Shown: piece by piece, positions 1 to 12,934 of the stretch
How positions within the stretch are numbered: the first letter of the stretch is position 1
Layout: every line of letters starts with the position of its first letter
NCBI GenBank assembly: GCA_900074885.1
Contig: FJUW01000029.1
Span: 310,001-374,000, forward strand
DNA: 64,000 nt
Direction of reading: 5' to 3'
DNA from: Rhynchosporium graminicola
Taxonomy: Eukaryota; Ascomycota; Leotiomycetes; Helotiales; Ploettnerulaceae
Notes under the pieces: generated by a model
What the model was told of the DNA's origin: nothing
Databases searched by the model: none
Seen by the model: the letters and a program-made list of their open reading frames with translations, nothing else
Program-made: the position numbers and the translations under genes

Positions 1-1298
1 CAAGAAATAAGAGGAGTCTTGAAGACGTTCTTATAGATACTATCGTCCTTGTCTAGAAGTGTAAAATGGTATGGATGCTGTTCGCTGTGATACAGGCTTG
101 GAATCATGTGATAGATCTGGCTGATCTCGTGAGATTACTGGGAGAAGGAAATGTTGGCGATTTTAAGAGTGATAGTACAGATCTAGACTAAAGATTAGGT
201 CTCTGCTTTGATTTTTGTTAGCAAACTCAACCGAACTATAAAACACTCAGTCATACTGCAAGCATTTATTGTTCGAATTTTGAGGGAAGCCTAAATCTCG
301 GGGCATGAAGGGTTTCACATTGACTACATCCGATAACTTGTAAAGCCAGCCTGGACCCATGTGGCTCAGGCACGCGGCAGGATACATAAGATAGCCTAGT
401 ATAGACAACTGCGAGACTCTTAGAGCAAGTTCAGACCACTTGAAAAAAGAACCAGGAGGCGCAACCTAGTAGCAGACAATAATTCTTGGCAGCAGCATAG
501 CCTGCTGACCTGCTCCGAGTGACTTGACTATTGCTGAGGCTTTTTCAATGATATGCTGTATAACGCAAGCTTTAGTAAGCTTTAGTAAGGTACATCGATT
601 GTGTAACAGGATCTTAAACAGAAGAATGCTTCCAGGGAACAGACGCTAGTATAGCGAATCCAAACTCCGAACTTCGCGAACGAAACGATTCGCTTAATTT
701 GATGGAAACAAACAACGTCAAATCTAGCACGATAGAATTGGTTGCACACGCACTTCAAAACATAGCGGAGATAATAAGACATAAGTCTTGCCAACATTCA
801 ATACAAGTTGGTGACCTAGAAACATGCGTTTGCTAAAGCCTCACAAGTCTCTTGAATGCTACCAAACAACGGTTCAATACAGACGGGATTGTGGAGCGTT
901 GAGTGTAAGCTGCTTAGCTGTGCGAAGGAAACCTGTAATAGTAATCTTTTGCATGGGTTGATTTGCGGCCGAATAGTTGGTTGGAATGCTTTGATCTGGA
1001 TCATTTCTCTCGTGTTAAGTCTTCTCAAAGCAGTCCGAATCGTTGATTTTGTTCTTCCTGACGTAATACAAGTAAAATCTAGCAACACAGGTGAATACCT
1101 GACCTGAAGCACCGGGTGGGTGCCAACGCCGTGTTACTACCGGCAGTGACACCGCCATAATTTTTATCTAGAAATATCCTGTAATGCATTACAGAGTCAA
1201 TCATACTATCGAATAACGCTCCTATTTCAAGTACCAATATACAAAGTTTCTGTCGGAACTACATCCGCATCGGCAATTTTCCAGACATAACTGGATAC
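1..1298. other. Intergenic, no supported gene
   Basis: I see only short ORFs without family resemblance, splice structure or convincing coding character. A small direct duplication (AAGCTTTAGT twice) lies near 569-590. The window starts in unannotated DNA, so a gene truncated at the left edge cannot be excluded. Confidence 0.5.
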
Positions 1299-1585
1299 CT
1301 ACATGAAACACTTCCCTATGTGCCGCGCGACTGTGCCTAGCCCATACAAGATAATGATTCCAATAATATAGCAGCCAGTGATCAATGTGCCAAGCAGTGG
1401 GAGAAGAAAACGGAGAACAGGCCGAAGAATAGGAATGAAAAGTAATGCGAGCGCATCCGGAAACAAAACATAACAGATGACTCCTAAAACGATCCATGAC
1501 GGCAGGAACAGGAAGCGAAAGAAATCCCTGACGCAGAAAATCCAGTGGAAATAAATCTCCAATATGACATGGTGTCTGTGCTGGT
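1299..1585 (-). CDS. Possible exon of a small multi-pass membrane protein
   Basis: The minus strand is open here and encodes a strongly hydrophobic stretch with roughly two to three potential membrane helices (around FLFLPSWIVLGVICYVLF and PLLGTLITGCYIIGIIILY). There is no in-frame ATG; the open frame starts just after an in-frame TAG. A pyrimidine-rich tract followed by CAG near 1585 could be a 3' splice site, so this may be an internal exon. On the other side a GTAGGT donor near 1302 and an ACAG acceptor near 1250 could join a short last exon. I recognise no family and could not build a full gene; the hydrophobicity could be accidental. Confidence 0.25.
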
Positions 1586-2173
1586 ATAGAAACTATTGGT
1601 AAAAAGGAAAGTTGACCTCGTTAGCTGGAAAGTGGTGCATCGCAAGAATAGGGTACCGTCGTAAAGTGAGCCATAAGGATGTGAAAAGCCCAGGAGATGT
1701 TGCCACGTTATTTTCCGTAAGACGGATATGGATAGTACTTGAGGGAAAGCAGCCACCAAGTTTATGTAGCATAACCGGCTTAGGCGAGATAATACCTGCA
1801 CAGATACCAAAAAAGCAAAATTTTGGCAACCTTGAGCGAACGAAATGCACAACAGCGGTGAAGATTGGCTGTGGTCAGGAAGGGTCGTAAGCTGGCTGAA
1901 GGCAAGGCTCCGCAGTTACACTAGCCGTAAATACTCAGCAATGCCAGGATGGCGCTATAGGGCGATATTTCTACAATGCAAGATGGCTGTAACAGTGCTA
2001 ATGCAGACAAACATCGACCTGCAAAACAGTTGCAGCTTCTAATAAATTTCTTGCAGTGCTGAGATGAAGTCTACAATCTCAGAGGACACATGTCTCGCGA
2101 ACGACGAAAAACAGTTCGTATTTTACATGTCCTTCGCCAAGGACTCTACTGCATCATCCCAAGGTCCAACCAT
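1586..2173. other. Intergenic, no supported gene
   Basis: Overlapping short ORFs occur on both strands, but none shows family features or consistent splicing. The part next to 2174 is probably the 3' untranslated region of SEC62. Confidence 0.45.
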
Positions 2174-3413
2174 TTATTCCTCGTCAAAGACCTCCTCAAC
2201 TCGAGGCGCCATGTGTCTTTGTTTGGTACTCGATCCTGTCTGGATCTGTGGAGCTGCAGAGGATGTCGTGGCTTGGGCAGGTGCGGGTTGTCCTGTCATT
2301 GCTGCCATAGTAGCACCAGCATTCGCGGACCCGGATTGCTTGGACTTCTTCTTGCCCTTCTTCTTCTCCTAAATCGAGTCAGCCCGTAGAAGACTGCAAC
2401 AGGTTATAAATTAGACGTACCTCTTGCCAACCCCAAAGTGGTCTGAAACTATCAAAGAAACCAACATCCTCGAACAAGTTCGGATAAAGCCACAATCCCG
2501 GTGCATGAGTGAACATGGTAATCGCAAATAGAATCAACCGGAAAATAGCCATGACGAAGAACAGTCCAATGAGACCCAACATTCCCATACTGAGATACCA
2601 AACACCAAGACGTAGTTTCATAGGCCAGAGTGGGAACATGACAATTGTAAAGACCAAAGCTAGAGCACCCAGAGCGTAGAGTTTCTGCTTGACTTGTGCG
2701 CCCTCATACAGCCATACGAAGTGTAGCTCCTCACGGCATTCTTGCTGTTGCTCAATTTTGACTGTCCATTGACCCTTGACTCGTTTCGTCTTATGGGCTC
2801 CTGGGGCGTGGTTGTGACCTTCGTGAGGATCGCCCTTGGAGACACGAAGCGCGAGTAGAGACATGGGGAGGAGCTTGAATGCGTTCTCCAGAGATGCTCG
2901 GTCGGTGATCTCGGGTAGGAGAGGGTTCTTTGCGCGGGCTTTGGCGTATTCTGGGGATTGGAGGGCTCGGAGTGCGCGTTTGACTATGATTCTGTTAGCC
3001 TGATGTTCCAATCCATCGAAGACAGGAATCATACCCTTAAACATGTCCTTTCGCTGGTCGTTCAAAATAACGGTTCTGAGCTTCAAATCCTGACTCTTCA
3101 AGAAATTTGCGACTGCGAGTGCCTCTGGCTTCGGAGGGCCTGGTTGGATGGGCTGCGGCTGTTGTTCCTGCTGCTGGACTTGTTGTTGTTGCGACTGTTG
3201 CTGCATTTGCTGTTGTCTCTGGGCGTCTTGCATCTTCTGTAAAAATTGGGGTACAGTCAGTCCGGCCTTTGCAGCCTCAGCAATGAGCTGCTTTTTCATA
3301 ACCTCAATCTGTTCTGGAGTTGGTGGTGGTTGTCCTGGAGGGGCCTGGAAGTTTATTTGAGGTTCGCCTTGTTGTTCGGCTGGCAGGCCTTGCTGTGCCT
3401 GTTGTTCTGCCAT
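2174..3413 (-). CDS. SEC62: Sec62, ER protein translocation subunit
   Basis: Sec62 works with Sec61/Sec63 at the ER membrane in post-translational protein translocation. Two exons, 3413-2421 and 2368-2174, are separated by a 52-nt intron (GTACGT donor, TTTAG acceptor) and give 395 residues. The N-terminus is soluble and Gln-rich at about 62-90, followed by the conserved cytosolic Sec62 region with PEALAVANFLKS and KDMFKGMIPVFDG. Two membrane helices sit at about 245-264 and 271-302. The second exon encodes a Lys-rich tail (KKKGKKKSKQ) ending in an acidic EEVFDEE, typical of fungal Sec62 C-termini. Without splicing, the frame would run 14 codons into the intron and lose this tail. The gene is divergent from MTC6, sharing a 462-bp promoter region. 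Identification rests on the family topology and motifs and is firm. Confidence 0.93.
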
Positions 3414-3875
3414 ATTGTATTCTGAATATGGTGATAGTCGTTGTGGTTGGGATGTTTGAGTTGTGGATTGTGGGATTGGAAGACGTGGTGGTAAAGTGAG
3501 TCGAGAAGGCTGACGATGGATAATTGCGACCTGTCCAGTTCAGTTTTAAAAGGTGGAGAAACAGGCGCCACCTGTGGCTCACGGCCCGATGATTTCTCCG
3601 GCGCAGGGATAGCTTTCGAGCTCCAAAATCCACTAAGAGGTTTCTTGTGATGACCACGAAAGAGAACTAAGATGTGAATTGCCATTCTGGCATGACACTT
3701 TCTTCTCCGCCCGTATTTGGGGTTCTCTTTCAACCCATATCATAGCCAAACATTAATCATTCAATAGTCGTCATTTGTAATGTCTACAAACCTACAGTTA
3801 ATACTCCCTGTTTCCGGCTTCTCCGACAAGATATCAACACTCTTTTCCAACCCAATGCCTGTGTAGTATGTGGAT
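3414..3875. promoter_or_regulatory. Shared SEC62/MTC6 upstream region
   Basis: These 462 bases separate two divergently transcribed genes (SEC62 start at 3413, MTC6 start at 3876) and must contain both promoters. I see no clear named element. Short ORFs here have no support. Confidence 0.5.
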
Positions 3876-6808
3876 ATGAGTGAAAATTATACACCAAGAC
3901 CCGATACTCAATCGGTACCACCATACAATACAGTCGTCCTCGTGTGTAACTCATATTCCGGTACCTTGACTGCTCACCTACTGACACGTTCCTATAGTCA
4001 CAGAGAGACTTGGGACTGAGAGTACCAATCAACTTCGTCACGGATCCAGGTGTTTCCCTCAAAGCAGCTTGTTTCAATGAAAACAGGTATGAAGATGATA
4101 GCGCAGGGGACTGTATTTCGGATCTTCTCGCAGTGGGATTTCGTAGGTTCGAACTTGATCTCTACTGGAATGATGCTCGGAAAGTCTGGTCTTTCTGTCC
4201 AGTCGCGATCCCACCAGTAATTGCGAATCTCACCCCATTGTCAACTGTCACACCTTTCCCATATCCGATTACGAATTCGAATTTCTCTCAATTCCCGAGT
4301 CCGGCCACAATCTCTTCACCTACGCCACAGTCGTCTTCTTCGACTAGTCCAAATCTGAATGCCAGACAGATGACAGCATCCACTCTCGCCAGTCCAAGTC
4401 CAACAAGTATGGACGAACCTTCCCTCGGGCAATCTCTTCCCAGTACCTCATCTGTACTGGACCTGTCGAACAATCCATTGGTAGCTATCGGGCCATATGT
4501 GTGTACTACAACCATTAATCTTTCGACATTTACCAGCTTACTCCTCGACTACATCCAAAAGACCGAAACGACTCTACAGGCTCATCTCCTCTACTTGATA
4601 CTCAATATTCACGCTGCTTCCTCTGAATTAGATCCTGGCGGGCCGGCTCCCCTACCAAGCATTCTACCCCACGGGTCGTCCGAACTACTGGGGGAATTAT
4701 TTGCAGAGAACTTGACCAATTACATCTACTCAGAGTTCAATCTCTTATCTGATCGAATTAATCTCAACGATTCATGGTATAATATCCGAGAAGAAGCATA
4801 CAGACCGGTAAACGGCTATTACGATACCACTCGTACACCAAATGGGGTTCTCACTACTGAGGATGGCTGGCCCTCTGAAGGTTATATTGAGTTTGCCAAT
4901 AGTAAGAGACTACTGGTAGGATATGGCAACATCGATCCGCAGATGAGCGACTATAATTTTACTGGTGACGCTGGGACCATCTTCCGCGACGGGTTCATCC
5001 AAGACCTTCAAAGGAATGTTACGGCGACTGCGGATGGAGTGATTACGAGTGGATGCTTTATGAACAACGATACGATTGAGTTGGCGCAACGAAACTCGTC
5101 GTGGGCGGTTCTCAGTTCTCTACCCAGTTTTGGAAACCCGACAGCGGCTTCAGCTGGTTAGTACTCCTCTCCAGCTTTGGTTTGGACCCTCCCCCATTCT
5201 CCTTTTCCCATCTTCGAAGCGAGGTCAGGGTTGCTAAGCGAGGTTTTCGTCGGTTTCTACGATTCTGTTTCACAATTGTCAACATGCATGGCCATTTCAT
5301 CCATTCAGATACTACATCCTGATTGCTCTCGCACCTGATATTTCCTCTTGGATATCCTTTGGCTATCCTCATAAAATTCGTTCAACACTTACTAATAGCG
5401 TTTAGACCTTACACCACTCCTGAACCTTACCTCCTCTGCTACCAACTGCGGAATCTCACCACATCTAAACACAACTCTCCTCGGCACATCAGCAAGCACA
5501 AACTCATCACCCTACTCTGCCTTTTCTCAGTCAACAATATGGTAAATTTCACCCCCACGCTGCGAAATTCCCAAGGCTTCCAAGATAAGCCAATGTTTCA
5601 CCCAGCGGTTCCTCCTCCTACCCCAAGCATTCTTCTGAAGCACTCAATTGCCAACCTCAAGGCTAACCATCACTAGGTCATGGGCCCCTAATGAACCTCA
5701 AAACGCATCCACAACCTCAGACTCTCCCTCCCCTGATTCCAGAATCTTCCGATGTGCAATAAGCAACAAAGACCGAGACGGACGATGGGTTGTAGACAAC
5801 TGTTCGGCGAAACGATTTGCAGCATGTCAAGCGAGCAGTCAACCTTACAACTGGGTAAATTCCTTCTCTCCCTGTCTCATATCTATTTTGCTAACAAGAA
5901 GACTAGACAATCACAGATGAAGAGACAGTTTACAGTTTCGCAGCAGCTTACTGCCCCGAAGCCTACACATTCGCCGCCCCACGCACAGCGCTCGAGAACG
6001 CATATCTCACACTAGCCATGCAGAGATCTGGTAGGAATTGGAATGGTCATGGGGCCTGGGTTGACTTCAATAGTCTTGATATCGAGGGATGTTGGGTCAC
6101 AGGTGGTCAGAAGTACGTTCCACCTCTCTTTATCTCATCTATCTTACATTTGTACTCAACGTCCAAATACATGCCCGTTCTTGCATTGATTACTAGTTTC
6201 TATCGACTGGTCAAAAATTCGGAAGTTCATGAACAGTGCTCGGTTATTCATTCTGTTCTATTCCGTTAATAATGTTATGCACTTATTTTTCAAGAAGTCT
6301 TGCTGACCATTGATCTTAGCGCAACATGCCCCTACAAAAACATACCAAATACGGACGACGAAAGGCGCGTGAGGAGTATACTTGTAAGCTTTGTCTCTTG
6401 ACTCTCTATACCCACACTCACTACCCATTCCCTCATCCCCTCACCCCCTCATCCTTCTCCCTCATACTCACCCTCACCCTCACCGTCATCTCCCTCCCTC
6501 CACACTTCCCCATCCAAGCCCCAAACCCTACACTCCATCCCTTACACACCTCACACCGTCCATCCAAATCCACCCCCCACTAACCACACCCTCCCATCTA
6601 GGTCCCCCTCCTCCTCCTCCTCATAATCCTCCTCCTCTCCATAATAACCGGCGTACTAAAATGCTTCGGAAAAACATGTTGGAAACGGCGCTCGAATCGG
6701 AAGAACGCGCGAGCCAGCCGAGCCGGTCGAACAGGAAAAGGAGGAGGAAAAGACGGAGAGAAATATAGGAATGCGAATGGGTTTATTTATGAGGGTGTGC
6801 CTTCTTGA
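3876..6808 (+). CDS. MTC6: Mtc6, maintenance of telomere capping protein 6
   Basis: Seven exons: 3876-3941, 3998-5156, 5406-5541, 5677-5854, 5907-6112, 6320-6383 and 6602-6808, giving 671 residues, all in phase. Family marks include SQRDLGLRVPINFVTDPGVS near the N-terminus, then CFNENRYEDD, FRRFELDLYWND and VWSFCPVAIP. The lectin-like middle contains SWAPNEPQN, GRWVVDNC and AACQASSQPYNW, followed by GHGAWVDFNSLD. A single membrane helix (exon 7, LLLLLIILLLSIITGVL) and a basic cytosolic tail ending FIYEGVPS close the protein. In yeast MTC6 is known genetically from telomere capping; its molecular role is unclear. The long Ser/Thr/Pro-rich luminal part has many N-glycosylation sequons. The start is the ATG at 3876, since the frame from 4010 lacks SQRD. 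Intron 1 uses a GTGTGT donor and intron 2 is long (249 nt); these are the least certain joins. Confidence 0.88.
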
Positions 6809-7397
6809 GTTTAAGAGGGAATTTAGGGGGGGATGTTTGGTGTATGAAGAGATTATAGGGATGGAGGGAGGGTTGTATTTGATGGTTTGATCATCGGGGT
6901 GGAATTCATGGGAATTGATGGAGATTTTAGGTGGTATATACGGGAAGAAGTCACGGGAACGGGAGATATAGAAGAGTATGCTAGGCCGGCGTATGTACTG
7001 GTATCGATCGATCTATTTGTGTAGATAGATGACAGACAAGGTGCAGTAGATATTCAGATTCAAATCATATATAGCTCAACAATAATGAAACATAGACATC
7101 CACTTTAGCAAAGGATCTTGTTGTTTTCGCCTTGCACTTCCAAAAAACCAGACTCCGTAGCGTATGTAAGATATGTCCCGAGATACGCCCCATCAAACCA
7201 AAGAAACTCGACCAAAGAACAGAAAAATAACCTCGGGACGCCATGCGGAATAAACCTCCCGTATGAACTGAATTCGGTGTGTACCAACACCCAATCCCAG
7301 GATCCATCCATCCAGTGATCCTATTTATACGCCAGCAACTCTTTGCTTATTTGATTTTGCCCAAAACTCTACTCCTTGCCAGTCACAAACTCAAACT
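6809..7397. other. Convergent 3' intergenic region
   Basis: This lies between the 3' ends of MTC6 and the minus-strand gene at 7398-8629, so it should hold both 3' untranslated regions. I see no gene here. Confidence 0.5.
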
Positions 7398-8629
7398 TCA
7401 GGCATGTTGCGGAACAGCATCGTCCTCGCTAACGACACTTCCAACTTCCGTCCAGGTGCCCGGCGTACTAACCCCCTCGCCATCAAGGCTCACCAAATCC
7501 AAATCCTTGCCATTCTCGCTCGTAGAACCACTGATAGGCGCCCAAACCTCCTCGCCAGATCCCGCTAAGGAGACAGAATCGGAGATGGTAGGCGTAGCCT
7601 CACCACTTCCTGGTACAGAAATCTCTGGGTCGCTGAACATAGGTGATACAGAACGAGGGGATGCTGGAAGAGGGGAGTAGAAATCGGTATCACTGTTGTT
7701 GGAAGTGGCGGCGTTGGAAGTGGCGGCGTTGGCCCATGCGTGAATGGAAGCGTATGCTTCGTTATCTCTGGTTGTTGTGTGGTTCGTGTAGCTCGCTTCG
7801 TCTAGAGTAAGATCGCCCATCGTAGGGTAGGAGATTGTTGGATCTGCAACCTTTTCTTCGGAAGTATCAATCAGTTGCTCGGCGATGGTAGTAGTAGTCT
7901 TGCGAGAATCTCTCGGTTCTTCGTTGGCGGAGTAGAGATCAGACACTCCATCCTTTTCCTCTTCCTCTGGCGCCATCAGACTCGAATCCACAGCTCGCTG
8001 CTCATCCGCATCAATGAGATTCTCATCGCCGAAGGGATTCGCATAGAAACTCCCACGATTCAGAACTCTCACATTCCTACTCCTCAATCCCTCCTCAGCG
8101 TCGCCACGAACATCCGCTCCAGTATTGTAGACATACGTCCCCTTCTCTACTCCCTCAGTTTTATCCTCCTGCAGAAAATCATCGAAGCTTCTTCCCCTAC
8201 TCTTATTCACCGGTCTCTCGCCGTTCATCTTCCGCTCTTTCTCCACTTTCTCCAAATGCACCGCATTCCAATACATCAACTCCTCTCTCTGCCTCTTTTT
8301 AGACTCCTCATCTGCATCCACTCCGTTCTCGCCCACTTGCCCTCCAGCTAACAGAAAGCCTTCTGCATCTTCAGGACGATTAAACCGTGGTTGTTGGGAT
8401 TGGGAAGCGGGGTTGATTTCGTCACCGAGGGAGTGGAGCGCGAGTGCTAGACGACGACGGACATCTTCTGCGAATTGACGGGCTTGAGGCGATTCGTAGA
8501 CTGCGATGGCGGCCTAGATTATTTAGTATTTATGGTGAGAGGGAGAAGGCTGAGAGAGTGTAAACTTACGGCAACAGCGGCGGCGACAACCACGATTGCA
8601 CCTGAGACGACGACTGGGTGAGGAGGCAT
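7398..8629 (-). CDS. Hypothetical protein with N-terminal membrane anchor
   Basis: Two exons, 8629-8570 and 8513-7398 (56-nt intron, GTAAGT donor, CTAG acceptor), give 391 residues. The N-terminus is MPPHPVVVSGAIVVVAAA followed by AIAVYESP, a single hydrophobic anchor at about 5-25. Next comes a basic/acidic helical stretch (QARQFAEDVRRRLALALHSLGDEI) and a Lys/Glu-rich segment around residue 90-130. The rest is Ser/Thr/Glu-rich and probably disordered, ending with repeated SxxGEG/EVxS patterns. Beginning at the downstream in-frame ATG at 8336 would discard the anchor. I recognise no characterised family; an organelle or ER surface protein with a disordered cytosolic tail is an inference. It is followed upstream by about 1.1 kb without a gene. 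Confidence 0.7.
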
Positions 8630-9753
8630 TCCAAATTCAAAAGTGCAACAATAAAATCAAGTGGACTGACGGAATACAGGTATTTCGGTCGCAATCAAGT
8701 AAGGTAGAAAGGAGGGTGTCGATTTGGAAAGAGGAGACAAGGTGTTAAGAGGACAAAGATTATGTAGGTAGGTGCCTCGAAGGCGAATGTCTCGACTTGC
8801 GCGGCCATGCAAGGCAAGGCCGCACCCATGTCGAGTCAAGTGTGGGATCTGCCTTGCAGACCGGGGTGGGTGTCTTGTGATTCGCCTATCATAAGGTAGG
8901 TACTTAGGTAGGCAAAGACTCGTAACGGGACTTGACTGACCTTTAGCTAATAAGACCGGCATTTTGATATTCTGTCTATGTGGGAATCAAGAGACAAAAT
9001 ATTTAATCAAAAGAGAAAGGGAGGAGTAATATAGAAATTTGTAGATACGTGGGGCTGAATGATGTTACAAGTAGATCTGAACTTGATACCGCTGCGGGTC
9101 CACTAACCCCGCGATGCTGTGGCTGGAGCTGGGAATCTGTGGCGTGCATTTCGAACCTCGAGGCGAGAACCAGAATTGTCTGGGTAGGGAATGTCTTGAT
9201 GTCTACATTAATAAAATCAATATCATGCTCGCACTGAGATAGGCTTTAAAAGCATGTTTTGAAACTCCTCGCTATCGGTACCTGATCTTAACAACGAGTC
9301 GCACCGCTATTCGGCCAATGGCAACTTGTCAGCTTCACTAGGATGCAACGTCAACACGATTCAAGTATAAAAACGATACAAGGTATACGGTGGATTGAAA
9401 AACGAGCTAAATGCTCATAGAACATGTTCTTTCGTCCTTGCTCAATCTGATCATCGCTTCTAAAGTGACGCCTCCGGCTCTGTTACCGACAATTCGGATT
9501 CTCATACAAAAAGATCATATCCGAACGATTCAATGTGAATGTCCATCCATGCAAAACATACCAGATCTATGGACTCTAGCCTTGGACTAAAAAGTCTAGA
9601 GTTTCTCAGTCCCATTCCCAAACTCCACTTTCAGAGCCCAGGATGCCAAGGAACTTCCCTTCTCACTGCCAATCTGGTCAGGAATCCCAGTACCAACGCC
9701 AACTCATGATCGCTCATTTTTGCTGTCCATACTCATGGCGAATTAATATAAAG
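8630..9753. other. Intergenic, no supported gene
   Basis: This is the upstream region of the 7398-8629 gene and the downstream region of the 9754-11171 gene. It holds dispersed GGTA/TACC tetranucleotides (for example near 8767-8780 and 8895-8912). No ORF is convincing. Confidence 0.45.
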
Positions 9754-11171
9754 TCAATCATTCTTGATTTCAACCCCAACCGTTGCAGAGATATTCGCCG
9801 CTGTTGTGGCTGGAATCTGATGTGGTCCCTCGTCGGAAACAGACTGAGAACGAAGAAGATGAGATGCGATTGCAGGTTCGTGTGTGACGGACGAATTGGT
9901 GTTGAGCTCGCTCGCTTGGCGCTCTATCTATCGTCAGCATATTGTTTACCGTAGCCAAAATGAAGCATATATACCTAGTTCTCGAATCCTCTGTCGCAAC
10001 ATCTGATTCTCTCTAACCATCATCTGCGTTTCCGCTTGATAAAAAGCGCTCTCATCCCTCCCACCCAGATTCCAACTCTCTCCACCTTCACCACTGATAG
10101 ACGTCGATCTCATCCTTGGTGATGCAGTACGGCTCGGCGTTCTTGATTGTCGATGCTGGAGGTCTGCTCTGGCGATGTCGAAGGAGCTGCGTGGATGAAT
10201 AGCGGTTGGAGAGCGAGGTGTGGACATGGTTGAGTGGCGGACATTTGGGGTAGAGAACGACAGTGAGCGTTCGGACGTGGGAGTGGTTTCGTCGATTACA
10301 GCTGGTGTGGGGTGGGTATTCTCGGGGGATCCTCGAATGGCCTGTAGCTGTTGAAGCTCTTGTTGTTGGATTCTGATCATTTGTAGCAAGCGGTTCTAAG
10401 GCTAGTCAGCCCAGATTTCCCTTCGCAGCTATGACTGGCATCACTGGTGTTCACTTGAGTCGAACTACTTCTCTAAGCCTATTCGACCATATTCAACGTG
10501 TTACGGAGGGACGACATACAACTTGCGCTTCTTGCTCCTGCTCTATCTCCTGATGTATCTCTCCCAAACTCGCGGCTCGATAGTGGTGAGGATCTCCAGA
10601 AGTAATGATAGGGGAGTTTGTCAGAGAGTGTGGGCTTGAGGTTCGATGGCTCGAGGCATGGTGATCGTTCACCATTTCGCCTGGCGAGGGAAGGGCGGGG
10701 TCATGGAGTTGCAAGTTCATCAAGACTGTGGAGCGTCTTCTGCCAGCGTGCGAGGACTGTCTGGTTCTTGTGATGGAGCCACTGGATGAGCCTGATTTTG
10801 ATGTTAGCATATGATATCTAAGTATTGCTCGTAAACAGGGGTTTAATCCGGTATGCGAGTGTTGGTAACATTTTGGAAGTCACCCAATTGCAGTGGCCGG
10901 GGAATGCGCAGAACAGGGGCGGCCGGATTGACATCGAAATTGTAAATTCATTTGAGAGTGTGTACGTACGTCTCGACCCCTCCTGCTGTAGTCCTGCATT
11001 CATAGCGGCAGCTGCTTGGAGAGAAGTCGTCGCGGACCTTGGGGATGGGGACGGTGTTTGGCCTCTGAGAGCAGCAGGCTCTCCAGAACTCGAGATTGTT
11101 CGTGCCATATTCGATGATCCTGATAGAGACATAGACCTGGAGGGGGGAAGAGAATTCAAGTCAGGCGCCAT
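9754..11171 (-). CDS. Ser/Pro-rich coiled-coil hypothetical protein
   Basis: Four exons, 11171-10970, 10791-10520, 10395-9975 and 9923-9754, give 354 residues with all phases closing. The start MAPDLNSLPPSRSMSLSG is chosen over an in-frame ATG 12 codons upstream because it resembles the conserved beginning of this fungal protein as I remember it. The protein carries many SPR/SPS/TPSR motifs, suggesting proline-directed phosphorylation and disorder. Two short helices stand out: IHQEIEQEQEAQVNRLLQMI, spanning the exon 2/3 junction, and FYQAETQMMVRENQMLRQRI running on through RELERQ over the exon 3/4 junction, a likely coiled coil. The family is widespread in filamentous ascomycetes, but I know no function. 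Exon joins are supported because both coiled coils become continuous only after splicing. Confidence 0.75.
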
Positions 11172-12934
11172 CTGATTGTTCTTATATGGATATTGTTGGT
11201 GCTGCAAAGAATAGTAGGTAGCTGATGGTGGGGTATGGGAATGGCTGCATGCGACGAACAGCTGGCGTGGACGGTCCCGGAAAGGATGAGGCGTTCGCAG
11301 GCGATCAAATGAACTGATATTGTAGGTGATAGGGATTGAAATATGGATCTGCAGACCAGGCTGGCAGTGAGTAAGTCAATGCTGTGAAAGGAGCGTGATG
11401 TCGGTGTTGATGTTGAAAGATGCCCTGTGACGATGATTTGTAGAGCAAGGGTCCATATGGCCAGGTGGGTTGGGTTGTCCTTGGCGTAAGCTACCAAACT
11501 AGACCATATGCTGTAGAATAATCTCACACCAAAGTCAGGAATCAGGGTCTATGGAGTCTTGGCTATTTTTCAACGATTTCGAATGCATTATGTATGAGCT
11601 TGTCCCTCAAATAAACTCTTAGTGGATCTCAGAAGCGTCACTAGAATATTATTTTTGCAGTGTACGTAAGAGCCCGCAGTCAATACACACTTCATGGCCA
11701 ACCCGGTTTGCAGCCAAAACCCCGGTCATTCTCAGCCACCAACAAAGTTACTGATTGAGTTCCACGGAAACCGCGTAGCTGGTTCATCCAAGCGATCACA
11801 AGAGGACATGAAAGTTTCGTGGCTGCAATACGGCGATTTGGACTCGTGAGGCCTCCGAAGTGGCACGATCAGGCCACGAAGCGAGGATGAGAAAGCGATC
11901 TACGAGATTCAAAACATGAATATTCTTGTTTCGGCAAAATATTACGATGTCAACTCAAAATTAGTATAAGATTCTATTTCGTCCACTCTCACATTTGCGA
12001 GTTCTCAGCCCTTACGAGAAACCTCAGATATCATCAGCGTTAAGTCAGCAATCTGTCATTAGTCTGCCATTTGTTTAGTTAGAGTTGGAATACTGATTAA
12101 AGCATTCAGATTTCGTGAATGCTAGTTGATTAGTTTGAGGGGACGAGGTAGTCGGCTAAGGTACAGTACCTGCCTACCTGACCTACCAGGTAAGTACGAT
12201 CTTTGCGGTTATAAGTACTTATACTTGCTTATCCATATATTAAGCGAGGGCTGTCCGAGAATTGTAGAACGACCAGCCATCGTCTTCTAGCTCTGACAGG
12301 CCACCGGCTACTATAAGTGAATTCCTCTAGTTCATGGAGTACGGCACTATTTGAATGAATGAACCGGTATCAATTCACTATGTCTTTCATCACACCTTCT
12401 GCCTTGCGAACGAGGTTTTCCGAAACACTTTTTTTTATTCACGCTAGACAGGCTGCTAGAAGTCCACTTTATCACAATAGACAAAGCTTCTGCCCAACTT
12501 CACCTACTCTCTGCTTTGAGCAACTGCGAGATGATCGCTGTGGGTCTAGAAGGCGCTAGAGGTGAGTCACAGGGCGTCTGCTTTAGCTATATAATTCCAT
12601 CCCCCCCTCCTTGCAACTCCAATATTTTCCAACTCCAACTCTTTGCAACTCCAACTCCTCCCGACATCCTCTTCTGACATACACTTCTTCGTCCACGAGT
12701 TTCGGATGCATCAGTAAGCACCTAGCTTTGAAGCCCAAATTTGTTAACTCCAAGGGGCAATATCTTAGGACCTCTTCAAGATCAGACAACATGTCTCAAG
12801 ATGATCCTGATCTTGCCACATTACTTATCCTTCTCTCGAAACACTCTCGATGACTATTGCTTATTTGCCCGCTATTCAGAATCCACGCATCGCAACCATC
12901 TGCTTCCTCGCTGGAAGACACCCAACACAACAAA
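11172..12934. other. Intergenic with CAACTCCAA-rich stretch
   Basis: Upstream region of the minus-strand gene and of the pseudogene at 12935. Between about 12610 and 12665 the unit CAACTCC recurs several times. TACC/GGTA tetranucleotides cluster at 12160-12200. No ORF is convincing. Confidence 0.45.
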
